7,121 nt of DNA, taken from Candidatus Altimarinota bacterium (lineage in GTDB: Bacteria; Patescibacteriota; Gracilibacteria; BD1-5; UBA2023). Each line of letters starts with the position of its first letter. Positions within the stretch are counted from its first letter, which is position 1. The stretch covers positions 1 through 7,121 of the forward strand of contig DNKW01000027.1 of NCBI GenBank assembly GCA_003488655.1, in the 5' to 3' direction. Position numbers and translations under genes: made by a program. Positions 1 through 6,581 of the stretch are shown one piece after another. The notes under the pieces were generated by a model. It was not told the origin of the DNA, did no database searches, and worked only from the letters and a program-made list of their open reading frames with translations.

Positions 1-308
1 CGAACATAGAGGAAGTACGGACACACGGGAACTTGCTTCAAGAGTTCCGGATAGAGCGGGTCATGGATGGTGATAATCTTCACTTCTAAGTTTTTCACAA
101 GATTGGAAATCTTTTCTGTGTCGAGTTTCTGTTTTTCCGCAAGCATTTTTTCGATTCTCTCCTCCTGAAACCCGAGTTTTTTAAGAACCCCGTAATCGAG
201 CTTGTTGTAAAAATCTTCATAATTCTCCTCCTTTTCAAAGATACGAGAAAGCGCCCTCTGAGTAAACCCGATGGAGTGGAGATAGATGAGAGGAAGGAGA
301 CGGTTCAT
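1..308 (-). CDS. dprA: DNA processing protein DprA (Smf), N-terminal part, runs off the left edge
   Basis: DprA binds incoming single-stranded DNA in the cytoplasm during natural transformation and loads RecA onto it. Only the first 102 codons are in the window. The N-terminal part (about residues 1-70) is helical and fits the SAM/helix-hairpin-helix region of DprA. Residues 76-102 contain VKIITIHDPLYPELL followed by FLYVR, the typical entry into the Rossmann-like DNA-binding domain (family pattern: D..YP..L, then LYVRG). The ATG at 308 is the first start after an in-frame TAA and gives an N-terminus of usual length. No Shine-Dalgarno sequence and no convincing minus-strand promoter are seen upstream. 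No in-frame TGA occurs in this part. The gene is divergent from the neighbour starting at 441. The family call is inferred from motif order only, since most of the conserved domain lies outside the window. Confidence 0.88.
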   Translation of the reverse strand, partial: MNRLLPLIYLHSIGFTQRALSRIFEKEENYEDFYNKLDYGVLKKLGFQEERIEKMLAEKQKLDTEKISNLVKNLEVKIITIHDPLYPELLKQVPVCPYFLYV

Positions 309-375
309 ATCGCGAGAAATTATGGTTTATATAATTCCTATAAATGATATACGAAAGTTTCTTTTCTCCAAATCT

Positions 376-404
376 TTGACAAAAAATATGATTTCGTGTA
401 AAAT
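376..404 (+). promoter_or_regulatory. Sigma70-type promoter for the 200-residue gene
   Basis: A perfect -35 box TTGACA (376-381) and a -10 box TAAAAT (399-404) are separated by exactly 17 bases. Transcription should begin near 411, leaving a pyrimidine-rich leader of about 30 bases before the ATG at 441. The AAGGAG at 407-412 looks like a ribosome-binding site but lies 28 bases from the start codon and at or before the predicted transcript start, so it probably does not serve one. Confidence 0.6.
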
Positions 405-440
405 TGAAGGAGTAATTTTATTTTCTTCTCTCATTTTTAT

Positions 441-1043
441 ATGAAGAATAAATCTTATTTTGATCAACTGGAGATTGCTCAACAAGCGATCGAAACCACT
501 CGCATCGCTTTGGTATCAGAGGTTGAAGAAGAGGCGAATATTATAAATAATACTATGAAAGCAAGAGCAAGTACTACTCTTGAGTCATCCGAGACAATGT
601 CTCCAAAAAAAGTCCGCAATCTCGAAGAACCACCAAAAGAGAGTGGTATCGCGATTGTTATCGAGACTCGTAAGCTTTCCGATACAGTACCGGAATGTGC
701 AGAAAGAAACGGAATCTGGTTCTATAATCGTCCGGCAGTCGATCGATTGATAGAAATGCGAGTACTGTGTATCCCGACCGAAAAACAGCTTCTTACTTAT
801 ATTAGTACTCTTCCTGGAAGTGTTATAACAAAAGCACGAGTGATGAGCGGGAAAGATGAACTGTTTCCAGGTTTTCTTAATGCTGACTTTGGTGTTCTCT
901 GTGAGCGTGGCGAAGGTGTTGTTTGGTGGGTTGCTTCTGGTTATTGCGTGTACTTGAATTATGGTGGTCGGATTGTCCGTTCGGGCTCGACAGACTTCCC
1001 GAGGAATGGCTATCTTATCCCTGTTTTTGTGGATGAAAATTAA
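441..1043 (+). CDS. Uncharacterised protein, possible FISUMP/C-type-lectin-like C-terminal domain
   Basis: This is a 200-residue protein of unknown function ending in TAA. There is no signal peptide or membrane segment. Residues 1-70 are polar, Glu/Lys/Ser-rich and probably coiled or disordered. The C-terminal half (about 88-200) resembles FISUMP-type domains. It has a FYNRPAVDRL segment, then CIPTEKQLLTYI in place of the usual HLPTDAEW, then a WW.ASGY..YLNYGG..V.SG stretch and a final aromatic/valine strand. In that fold family the last part forms the C-type-lectin-like core. The match is from memory of the pattern and is divergent, so the domain call is tentative. The start is the only ATG after an in-frame TAA at 399-401. 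The gene stands alone between its own promoter and a terminator. It uses no TGA codons despite many glycines, all of which are GGN. Confidence 0.7.
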   Translation: MKNKSYFDQLEIAQQAIETTRIALVSEVEEEANIINNTMKARASTTLESSETMSPKKVRNLEEPPKESGIAIVIETRKLSDTVPECAERNGIWFYNRPAVDRLIEMRVLCIPTEKQLLTYISTLPGSVITKARVMSGKDELFPGFLNADFGVLCERGEGVVWWVASGYCVYLNYGGRIVRSGSTDFPRNGYLIPVFVDEN

Positions 1044-1081
1044 TTCGACTCTTTCGGACCGTAAAAATATTATACGACAAC

Positions 1082-1108
1082 AAAATGCTCCTTTTACGGA
1101 GCATTTTT
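1082..1108. terminator. Bidirectional intrinsic terminator between convergent genes
   Basis: The arms AAAATGCTCC (1082-1091) and GGAGCATTTT (1098-1107) form a perfect 10-pair stem with a 6-base loop. A T run follows on the plus strand. On the minus strand the same stem is followed by TTTT, so it can end both the 200-residue gene (stop at 1043) and the tilS operon (stop at 1110). Confidence 0.85.
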
Positions 1109-1109
1109 G

Positions 1110-2033
1110 CTAAAAAGAGACTTTCCCATTCTTTTTCTCCAGACATAATTTCCCGAGCTGTTTTTTGGTATAGTTCCCTTTGTCTCCGATAAACCGGACA
1201 ATTTCCGCGATGCCCCCTTCGGAAAGTCCGATAGTCCCATTATTGGCGTGTTCATAGATGTATCGGATCGTTTCTCTCTGTAAAAAAGGAGAGAGAATCT
1301 GAAAATCATCGACCATAAAGGAGGATTCTCCTCGAAGAAAAATCTCCACTTGTGAATCGATAAACTCTCCGAGCTCGGACATATATTTCATAAAAGATGC
1401 CATATTTTTCCGGTACTCCGGGTTGATGCGCTCAAATTCGTTGATGATATTGAGTCGCAGGTGATTGCGGAGATAGATATCATCGGTATTGGTCGAGTCC
1501 AGTCGATAGGGAATACTCTCTTTTTCCAGTTTCTTCAGAATCTCGGTTTTTGAAGTATCGAGAAGTGGCCGGAGTATATACCGATTTTGTTCTGGAACCC
1601 CCATAAGCCCATGTATCTTGCTTCCACGAATCAGATTGAACATAATAGTCTCTATACTGTCATCCAGATGATGAGCAGTAAGAATATATTTTGCGCTGTA
1701 CTTTCCGCGAATCTGTTCGAGAAAGGTATATCTCTCGATGCGCGCCGTTTCTTCGATTCACTTTTTCATCTCGCAGGCGATGCTCGCTATGTCTTTTTTT
1801 GTGCTACTGAAGACCAGATGGTTTTTTTCGCAAAAATCTCGCAAAAATTCCTCATCCCCTTCGCTTTCCATGGCCCGTAGGCAGTGGTTGAAGTGAGCGA
1901 CGATGAGGTGCTCATTTGGATGGATTTTCATAACTTCCGAGAGCAGATACATACTATCTGGACCTCAGGAACAGGCGATTATAAGGATATCGCTCGGGGT
2001 CAGTTGGTATTTTTGAAAGAAATTTTTGAGCAT
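1110..2033 (-). CDS. tilS: tRNA(Ile)-lysidine synthetase TilS
   Basis: TilS uses ATP and lysine to convert C34 of tRNA-Ile(CAU) into lysidine, so that the tRNA reads AUA and is charged with Ile. It acts in the cytoplasm and is normally essential. The 307-residue frame shows the N-type ATP pyrophosphatase loop SGGPDS (22-27), AHFNHCLR (46-53), TAHHLDD (119-125), then NLIRGSKIHGLMG, LRPLL and YLRNHLR, all in the expected order. Two codons are TGA: codon 23 (1965-1967), the first Gly of SGGPDS, and codon 92 (1758-1760). With standard stops the gene splits in three and loses its active site. It ends in TAG. It is shorter than the E. coli enzyme (about 430 residues) and probably lacks the C-terminal domain, as in other short forms. 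The ATG at 2033 follows the RNHCP gene stop by 6 bases, so the two are co-transcribed. No clear Shine-Dalgarno sequence is present. Confidence 0.97.
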
Positions 2034-2039
2034 AGATTT

Positions 2040-2354
2040 TTATTTTTTAAAAGACATCCGTTCTTTATTGAGCTGTCTGACAAAGTCGAGGAAACAATCA
2101 TCGGGAGCCACTTTGTTGAGTATTGTTTTTTTACATTGTATACATTGGTGTTGTATCATATATCCTTTATTTTTCCGATAATCTATATCTATCGGTTGCA
2201 TCTTCCCGTGACAAGGGGATGCTCGGTCTCATGGATCTATAGCATCGACATGTTTTGAACAGAGGCAAAAAGGACAATGATTACGTGCCGACCCCTCCGG
2301 ATGGATAGTAATGGATTTATGACAATAGTCACACTCAAAAGATTCATTATGCAT
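2040..2354 (-). CDS. RNHCP-domain putative zinc-binding protein
   Basis: This 104-residue protein carries the RNHCP motif at 24-28, giving RNHCPFCLCSKHVD, followed by PGDRASPCHG (41-50), the signature of the RNHCP domain family. Cysteine pairs at C8/C11, C27/C30 and C71/C74, with C48, suggest one or more zinc sites. The biochemical role of the family is not established. Codon 42 is TGA (2229-2231) and falls exactly on the family's Gly in PGDRAS, strong evidence for UGA as glycine. The frame ends in TAA, 6 bases before tilS. An alternative in-frame ATG at 2366 would add MVFI, and an in-frame TAG at 2370-2372 sets the limit. That TAG is itself the stop of the preceding gene, so the two genes lie 3 or 15 bases apart. 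Co-transcription with tilS is inferred from the spacing. Confidence 0.93.
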
Positions 2355-2369
2355 TATAAAAACCATACT

Positions 2370-2858
2370 CTATGATTCAGTGTTATTATTAAAATGGTTT
2401 GCAAATTTTCCAAGAAAATGTATGAGCCTGGTTTCATCAAATGGGTACTTTTGCATGAGACTGCCGAGAGATTCTGTAGAATTATTAAGCGCTATGTAGT
2501 AATCTCCTTCCCGAACCATGACATCAAAAAGAGCTCCGTCTTGATTCCACGTAAAGACTCATTCACCATCAGCGAGTGCATTTTTTTTCATGATACGATT
2601 CAAAAAAAAATCGATATTCCCGATAACACGATCTCGCCAATTTTTATCGGCAAGGGCATTTTTTCAGTATTCCCTATGGTACACAAGCTCATATCCGGAA
2701 TGGAGTCTTCGAAGGATGAGTATTTCATCGAAAAGAAGAAAAGAAAATTCCTCTGTAAGACTTTTGAAAAAAGCGTCCGTCTCTTTGGGGAAATCTATAA
2801 GCAGGCACGACCGGACAGTCGTTAGGGATTGTTTTTTTCTGAAGAGGAATCCAAACAT
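2370..2858 (-). CDS. Protein of unknown function, 162 residues
   Basis: I do not recognise this family. The frame runs from an ATG at 2858 (directly after an in-frame TAA at 2862-2864, the stop of the previous gene) to a TAG at 2370-2372, crossing TGA at codons 65 (2664-2666) and 100 (2559-2561). The N-terminus (1-45) is rich in Phe, Leu and Lys but has no clear signal peptide or membrane helix. The middle and C-terminal parts look like a soluble alpha/beta protein, with a strand-like stretch VFTWNQDGALFDVMVREGDYYIAL. The hexapeptide KNALAD occurs twice (66-71 and 92-97). It begins 3 bases after the PH-domain gene and precedes the RNHCP gene, so it sits firmly inside the operon. That it is a real gene rests on tight packing, the shared frame logic and TAG termination; its function is unknown. 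Confidence 0.8.
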
Positions 2859-2861
2859 AAT

Positions 2862-3401
2862 TTAGCGGGTTTTAAAGAAGCGGACTTCCTGTCATCCTTG
2901 GTTAATGTATGTCGTATTTTCACGGAGTATCTGCCATACTTTGTACGGATGTGGTATAAAATGAATGGTTCTTACTTCATCTTTCTGCTGTTCCATAATG
3001 AGGTGTCCATATCCAAAAATATTTGCGAAAAGACCATGACATTCCACATCAATTTTCATAACCTTTCAGAGATCCATGATTTCGAGATCTTCCTGAAGTA
3101 TGAGGGAACTATTGAGGATGATAAATTTATCGCGAACGATAATAACGAGTCGATTGTAGTATCGTATGATTCAGAGTATGAGCTGGATAAATCCATAGTT
3201 TACCAAAAGAAATATGACTGGAAAAAACACATAATTGACCATATCGGAAGCATCTTTGTTCAGATCTTGTTTATATACCAAAAGGGAAGCAAAAAGTATC
3301 CCTACTATGACAATCAAAAAGAGAAATTTTGCTACGAGATACAGAAAATAGATAAAATGTCTCGTGATGATAGTATAATTCTCTTCTACAAGAATATCCA
3401 T
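2862..3401 (-). CDS. Membrane-anchored bacterial PH-domain protein
   Basis: This 179-residue protein has two hydrophobic helices, about residues 15-43 and 55-77, followed by a bacterial PH-like domain (bPH_2/DUF304 type) at about 80-160. The domain shows NRLVIIVRDKFIIL as the opening strands, then LEIMDLGKVMKIDVECHGLFANIFGYGHL, where the FGYG at 129-132 is typical, and a closing PHPYKVWQIL helix. The likely topology is a membrane hairpin with the PH domain in the cytoplasm; its ligand and role are unknown. In-frame TGA codons are at 77 (3171-3173), 112 (3066-3068) and 170 (2892-2894). Codon 112 lies where these domains often have a small residue before a K-[VI] strand. The stop is TAA. The ATG at 3401 lies 9 bases after the stop of the small membrane protein gene, with no obvious Shine-Dalgarno sequence. 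Confidence 0.88.
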
Positions 3402-3410
3402 ATGAAGGAA

Positions 3411-3647
3411 TTATAAAAGAGTAAGAATGCTTATGATGGAAATCGCGAACAAGAGGACAAAAAGAATACGAACGATAATTTTGAGTTTCCGGTCTATAAT
3501 CCTGAGTCCATCCTCTCAAATTGGCCAGAGTTTCTCGATATGGCGTTTGTGTATGTAATTGAGACGGATTTCAAAAAAGGTGACTATGAGGATAAATGAA
3601 AAAATGTAGATACTCAGGATGATAATCTGAAACTCGGTTATTGGCAT
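3411..3647 (-). CDS. Small two-helix membrane protein, unknown function
   Basis: This is a 78-residue frame with helix 1 at about residues 8-25 (IIILSIYIFSFILIVTFF), a basic loop containing RLNYIHKRHIEKLW, and helix 2 at about 57-78 (IIVRILFVLLFAISIISIL). It crosses one TGA at codon 44 (3516-3518) in the loop and ends in TAA. The ATG at 3647 is preceded by AGAGAAATC, a weak purine-rich site, and is the first ATG downstream of the candidate minus-strand -10 box. It is the first gene of the five-gene minus-strand operon, directly ahead of the PH-domain membrane protein, which may be its partner. No family is recognised. The alternation of hydrophobic helices and a basic linker makes it more than a chance frame. 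Confidence 0.75.
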
Positions 3648-3691
3648 GATTTCTCTGGTTAATTTGGGAGATAGGATGTCAAACTGATTGT

Positions 3692-3699
3692 ATTATAAT
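3692..3699. promoter_or_regulatory. Overlapping divergent -10 boxes between the PH operon and the pilus ATPase
   Basis: The 8-base palindrome ATTATAAT (3692-3699) gives TATAAT on the plus strand (3694-3699) and TATAAT on the minus strand (3697-3692). A TTGCAA at 3713-3718, also a palindrome, could serve as a minus-strand -35 at a short 15-base spacing. No good plus-strand -35 is visible. A further -10-like TATGAT lies at 3731-3736. The assignment rests on the -10 match and on the position between two divergent transcription units. Confidence 0.4.
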
Positions 3700-3775
3700 G
3701 ATATTCATATTTTTGCAATACCAATTATTATATGATAGAATGTTCTCAAATATATCGTTTACATCATCTCCGTTT

Positions 3776-5083
3776 ATGCCGATAAAAAATGAAGAAGACT
3801 TTAAAAAGATAAAAGAAGCCCTTCAGAAAGAGGATGTTTGATTTCATTCCGATAAATTTCAAGAGCTCAAACGTTTTGTTCGGGAGGCTCTTTTGAAGCA
3901 AGATTCCGACACGGCATTGACCCTTATTACCAAGGGGGCTCTTTCTCTCGGAGGATCCGACATTCATTATGATGTAAAATCCGTATCCGTGGAGGTGCGA
4001 CTCCGAATCGATGGGAATCTCGTGACGATATTCGATCTCACTACCGCCGAATACAAGCTGGTTTTGGAGCGACTCAAATACAAATCCAATATGAAGCTGA
4101 ATCTGACACAGATTCCACAGGATGGGAAATATCGCATCGAAGATTCTGGCGATAGGATTGATGTGCGTGTTTCTATACTTCCCGTAAAACTCGGGGAGAA
4201 TGTCGTGTGTCGAATTCTCGATTCCACCAATTCAATTCCACAGATGAGTGAGCTCGGATTTATGTGGACTTCCAAACGTCAGATTGAGAAAAGCACCAGC
4301 AAGAAAAACGGGATGATTCTCGTTACTGGGCCGACGGGAAGCGGAAAGACTACAACGCTTTATTCTATTCTCTCGACACTCAATACCTCGGACAAAAAAG
4401 TTATCACTCTCGAAGATCCCATCGAGTATGAACTTGAGGGGGTGGTACAATCGGAAGTAAACGAAAAAAACAATTATACCTATGCGAGCGGACTCAAGGC
4501 GCTCCTTCGTCAGGATCCGGACGTTATCATGATCGGAGAAATACGTGACCTGGAAACGGCGGATATCGCTGCACAAGCCTCTCTTACCGGACACCTGGTT
4601 CTCTCTACTCTCCACACGAAAAGTGCATCGGAGACGATAGAACGTTTGACAAATATGGGACTTCCCTCATATGTCCTTGCCTCATCTATCGATATCATTA
4701 TCGCTCAGCGATTGGTTCGAAAGATTTGTTCGCATTGTTCGGAATCGTACGAGGCAACACCGGAGGAAAACGATATCATCAAATGGATGATGCAAGACAT
4801 AGGAATCGAAGCAGTTTCAAAAGCGAAAAAAAACGGGTTCACTCTTCATCGCGGACGCGGGTGTGAACACTGTGGATATACCGGATTCAAGGGGCGAGTC
4901 GGCATCTTTGAGGTACTCTATTTCTCTGATGAAATTCGCTCACTTATCCGTCAAGGAGCGAGTCCAGCAGAGATACTCAAAAAAGGACGAGAACAAGATT
5001 TGATACTGATGCGTGAAGACGGAGTTCTGAAGGCAATGCGAGGAAAAACAACTCTGGAGGAGTTATTTAGCGTGATCGATTAA
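3776..5083 (+). CDS. Type IV pilus / type II secretion assembly ATPase (PilB/GspE family)
   Basis: This cytoplasmic hexameric ATPase powers pilus or pseudopilus assembly at the inner face of the membrane. The 435-residue protein shows GGSDIHYD (N2 domain), Walker A GPTGSGKT (185-192), the Asp box DPIEYELEG, Walker B IMIGEIRD (251-258) and the His box TGHLVLSTLHT. The tetracysteine zinc motif CSHC (318-321) with CEHC (363-366), followed by GYTGFKGRVGIFEVL, favours PilB/GspE over PilT, which lacks it. The N-terminal MshEN (N1) domain of full-length GspE/PilB (usually over 500 residues) is missing; only about 50 charged, helical residues precede N2. The chosen ATG at 3776 requires reading TGA codon 22 (3839-3841) as Gly. 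Further in-frame ATGs at 3740 and 3698 are possible. Under standard code only a TTG start at 3893 would remain. No neighbouring pilus genes are in the window. Confidence 0.92.
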
Positions 5084-5089
5084 AAACTA

Positions 5090-5116
5090 TTTACAAAATA
5101 CAAAAAAAGCTATACT
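5090..5116 (+). promoter_or_regulatory. Possible promoter for zwf-pgl
   Basis: TTTACA (5090-5095) and TATACT (5111-5116) each match 5 of 6 consensus bases, with a 15-base spacer, shorter than ideal. The predicted transcript would begin near 5123, within the loop of the hairpin at 5102-5141, so this promoter would overlap the terminator of the upstream ATPase gene. Confidence 0.35.
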
Positions 5117-5141
5117 TCCATTTGAAAATAGAGCTTTTTTT
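5102..5141 (+). terminator. AT-rich intrinsic terminator after the pilus ATPase gene
   Basis: Arms AAAAAAAGCT (5102-5111) and AGCTTTTTTT (5132-5141) pair perfectly across a 20-base loop, and the right arm supplies the T run. The stem has only two G-C pairs, so it is weak. It begins 18 bases after the TAA at 5083. It could instead be a leader hairpin. Confidence 0.55.
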
Positions 5142-5164
5142 ATTTCCTCGACAAAATATCTTGT

Positions 5165-6553
5165 ATGGTACAAATATCTCAAAATAATCTCCTTGTCATC
5201 TTCGGTGCTACGGGAGATCTTGCCAAGCGCAAGCTTATACCGGCACTTTACTCTCTCTATAGCCAAAAAGCACTGGAGCATACCTCTGTTCTCGCAATCG
5301 GGAGAAAGTCTTTTGGCTCCGAAGAATTTCGCACTTATCTCAAATCCGATTCTATCATATCGGCTGAATCCGTGAGTGATAGAGATGAATTTTTGAAAAA
5401 AATAGACTATCTGGAACTTCCGATGAATGAGCCAGCCGGATACGAACCACTTCGGGAACTTATTCATTCGCATCCAGGAAAAAATATTACTTTCTATCTT
5501 TCTGTACCGCAGGAACTCTTTGAGCCGATCGTTTCCGGGATTGCTCATATAGGACTCAACACTCCTTCCTCTCGGGTGGCATTTGAAAAACCGTTTGGAT
5601 CCGACCTGGAGAGCGCCACGAAATTAAACGCATTTGTTGCATGAGCTTTTTCTGAAGATCAGATTTTTCGAATTGATCATTATGTCGGGAAAGAGACGAT
5701 TCAAAACATCCTCGCTTTCCGGTTCGCGAATTCGCTCTTCGAACCGGTTTGGAATAACCATTATATCGACAATATTCAGATTACCGCCACCGAATCGCTT
5801 GGCGTGGAAAGTCGCGGAGCTTACTACGATCATGCCGGAGCACTTCGGGATATGGTGCAGAACCACCTCTTTCAGGTACTCGCCCTTGCTACTATGGAAC
5901 CGCCCCATACTCTCACAAGCACTGCCATCCATGACGAGAAAGTAAAGGTTATTCGTTCGCTTCGGCTCGGAAAAGATCTCGCATCGCATGTCGTTTTCGG
6001 TCAATACACGGGCTATAAAAATGAATGATGAATACCGGAATCTTCCCGGACGGAAACATTTGCCGCTCTTCGTCTCGAGGTTCACAATTGGCGACTCAAG
6101 GGTATACCGATCTATCTGCGAACTGGAAAAGCACTCGCCGAGAAGAAAACAAAGGTGGTTATAGAATTCCGAAAAAATGCGTCCATTCTCTATAATGAGC
6201 AGGATGAACTTGACCGAAACCGTATCATATTTGAGATATCGCCTTATGAGGGAATCTCCGTCGGTTTTAATGTGAAAGAATATGGAGAGGCGAAAAAAAC
6301 TCGTGCGGTTTGGTCTGAATTTATCCAAACTAAAGAGGGGCCGGAGGCATATGAACGAATCCTTTCGGATCTCCTTTTGGGTGATCATACGCTCTTTACC
6401 CGCTGGGATATGATCGAAGAATCTTGGAAGATTGTCGATCATCTCGTTAATTGCAAAGAACACTGTCCCATGTTGTACCCCTATGAGATCGGAGGAAATG
6501 GGCCGACTGCTGCTAATAGTCTTTTGGAGGTTGATGGAAGGGAATGGTTTTAA
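5165..6553 (+). CDS. zwf: Glucose-6-phosphate 1-dehydrogenase
   Basis: Zwf oxidises glucose-6-phosphate to 6-phosphoglucono-1,5-lactone and reduces NADP, the first step of the oxidative pentose-phosphate pathway in the cytoplasm. The 462-residue frame shows the nucleotide-binding [11 protein letters not shown] (14-24), the substrate site RIDHYVGKE (169-177), [18 protein letters not shown] (213-230) with the catalytic-type His in QNH (232-234), YLRTGK (317-322) and [10 protein letters not shown] near the end. Its length is slightly below the usual 480-510. Three codons are TGA: 160 (5642-5644), and 288 plus 289 (6026-6031), two TGAs in a row. With standard stops the protein breaks into three. 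It ends in TAA. The ATG at 5165 places the Rossmann loop at the normal distance from the N-terminus. No Shine-Dalgarno sequence precedes it. pgl follows 28 bases downstream. Confidence 0.98.
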
Positions 6554-6581
6554 GAATCAGTTTTTTTAAAAGTCGTATTTC

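Noticed and set aside
407..412. AAGGAG as ribosome-binding site for the gene at 441
   Set aside because: It is 28 bases from the ATG and at or before the predicted transcript start, and no alternative start codon lies at a suitable distance.
1965..1967. UGA read as tryptophan (code 4) or selenocysteine
   Set aside because: The site is the first Gly of SGGPDS, where Trp would disrupt the ATP loop. The number of TGA codons and the lack of selenoprotein families rule out selenocysteine.
1587..2258. Plus-strand frames opposite tilS and the RNHCP gene
   Set aside because: They are antisense to clear TilS and RNHCP motifs and have no features of their own.
2829..3416. Plus-strand frame of 195 codons across the PH-domain gene
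   Set aside because: The minus strand encodes a recognisable PH-domain membrane protein ending in TAA, tightly packed with neighbours. The plus-strand translation has no family features.
3677..3682. TTGACA on the minus strand as a -35 box for the PH operon
   Set aside because: No acceptable -10 box lies 16-18 bases downstream of it before the ATG at 3647.
5624..6463. Open frame of 279 codons on the minus strand opposite zwf
   Set aside because: It lies wholly antisense to highly conserved Zwf motifs once TGA is read as Gly, and its translation shows no recognisable domain. It is a shadow.
5165..6553. zwf as a pseudogene broken by three stops
   Set aside because: All interruptions are TGA, none is a frameshift, TAA or TAG, and the same pattern occurs in seven other genes. 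Recoding explains it better than decay.
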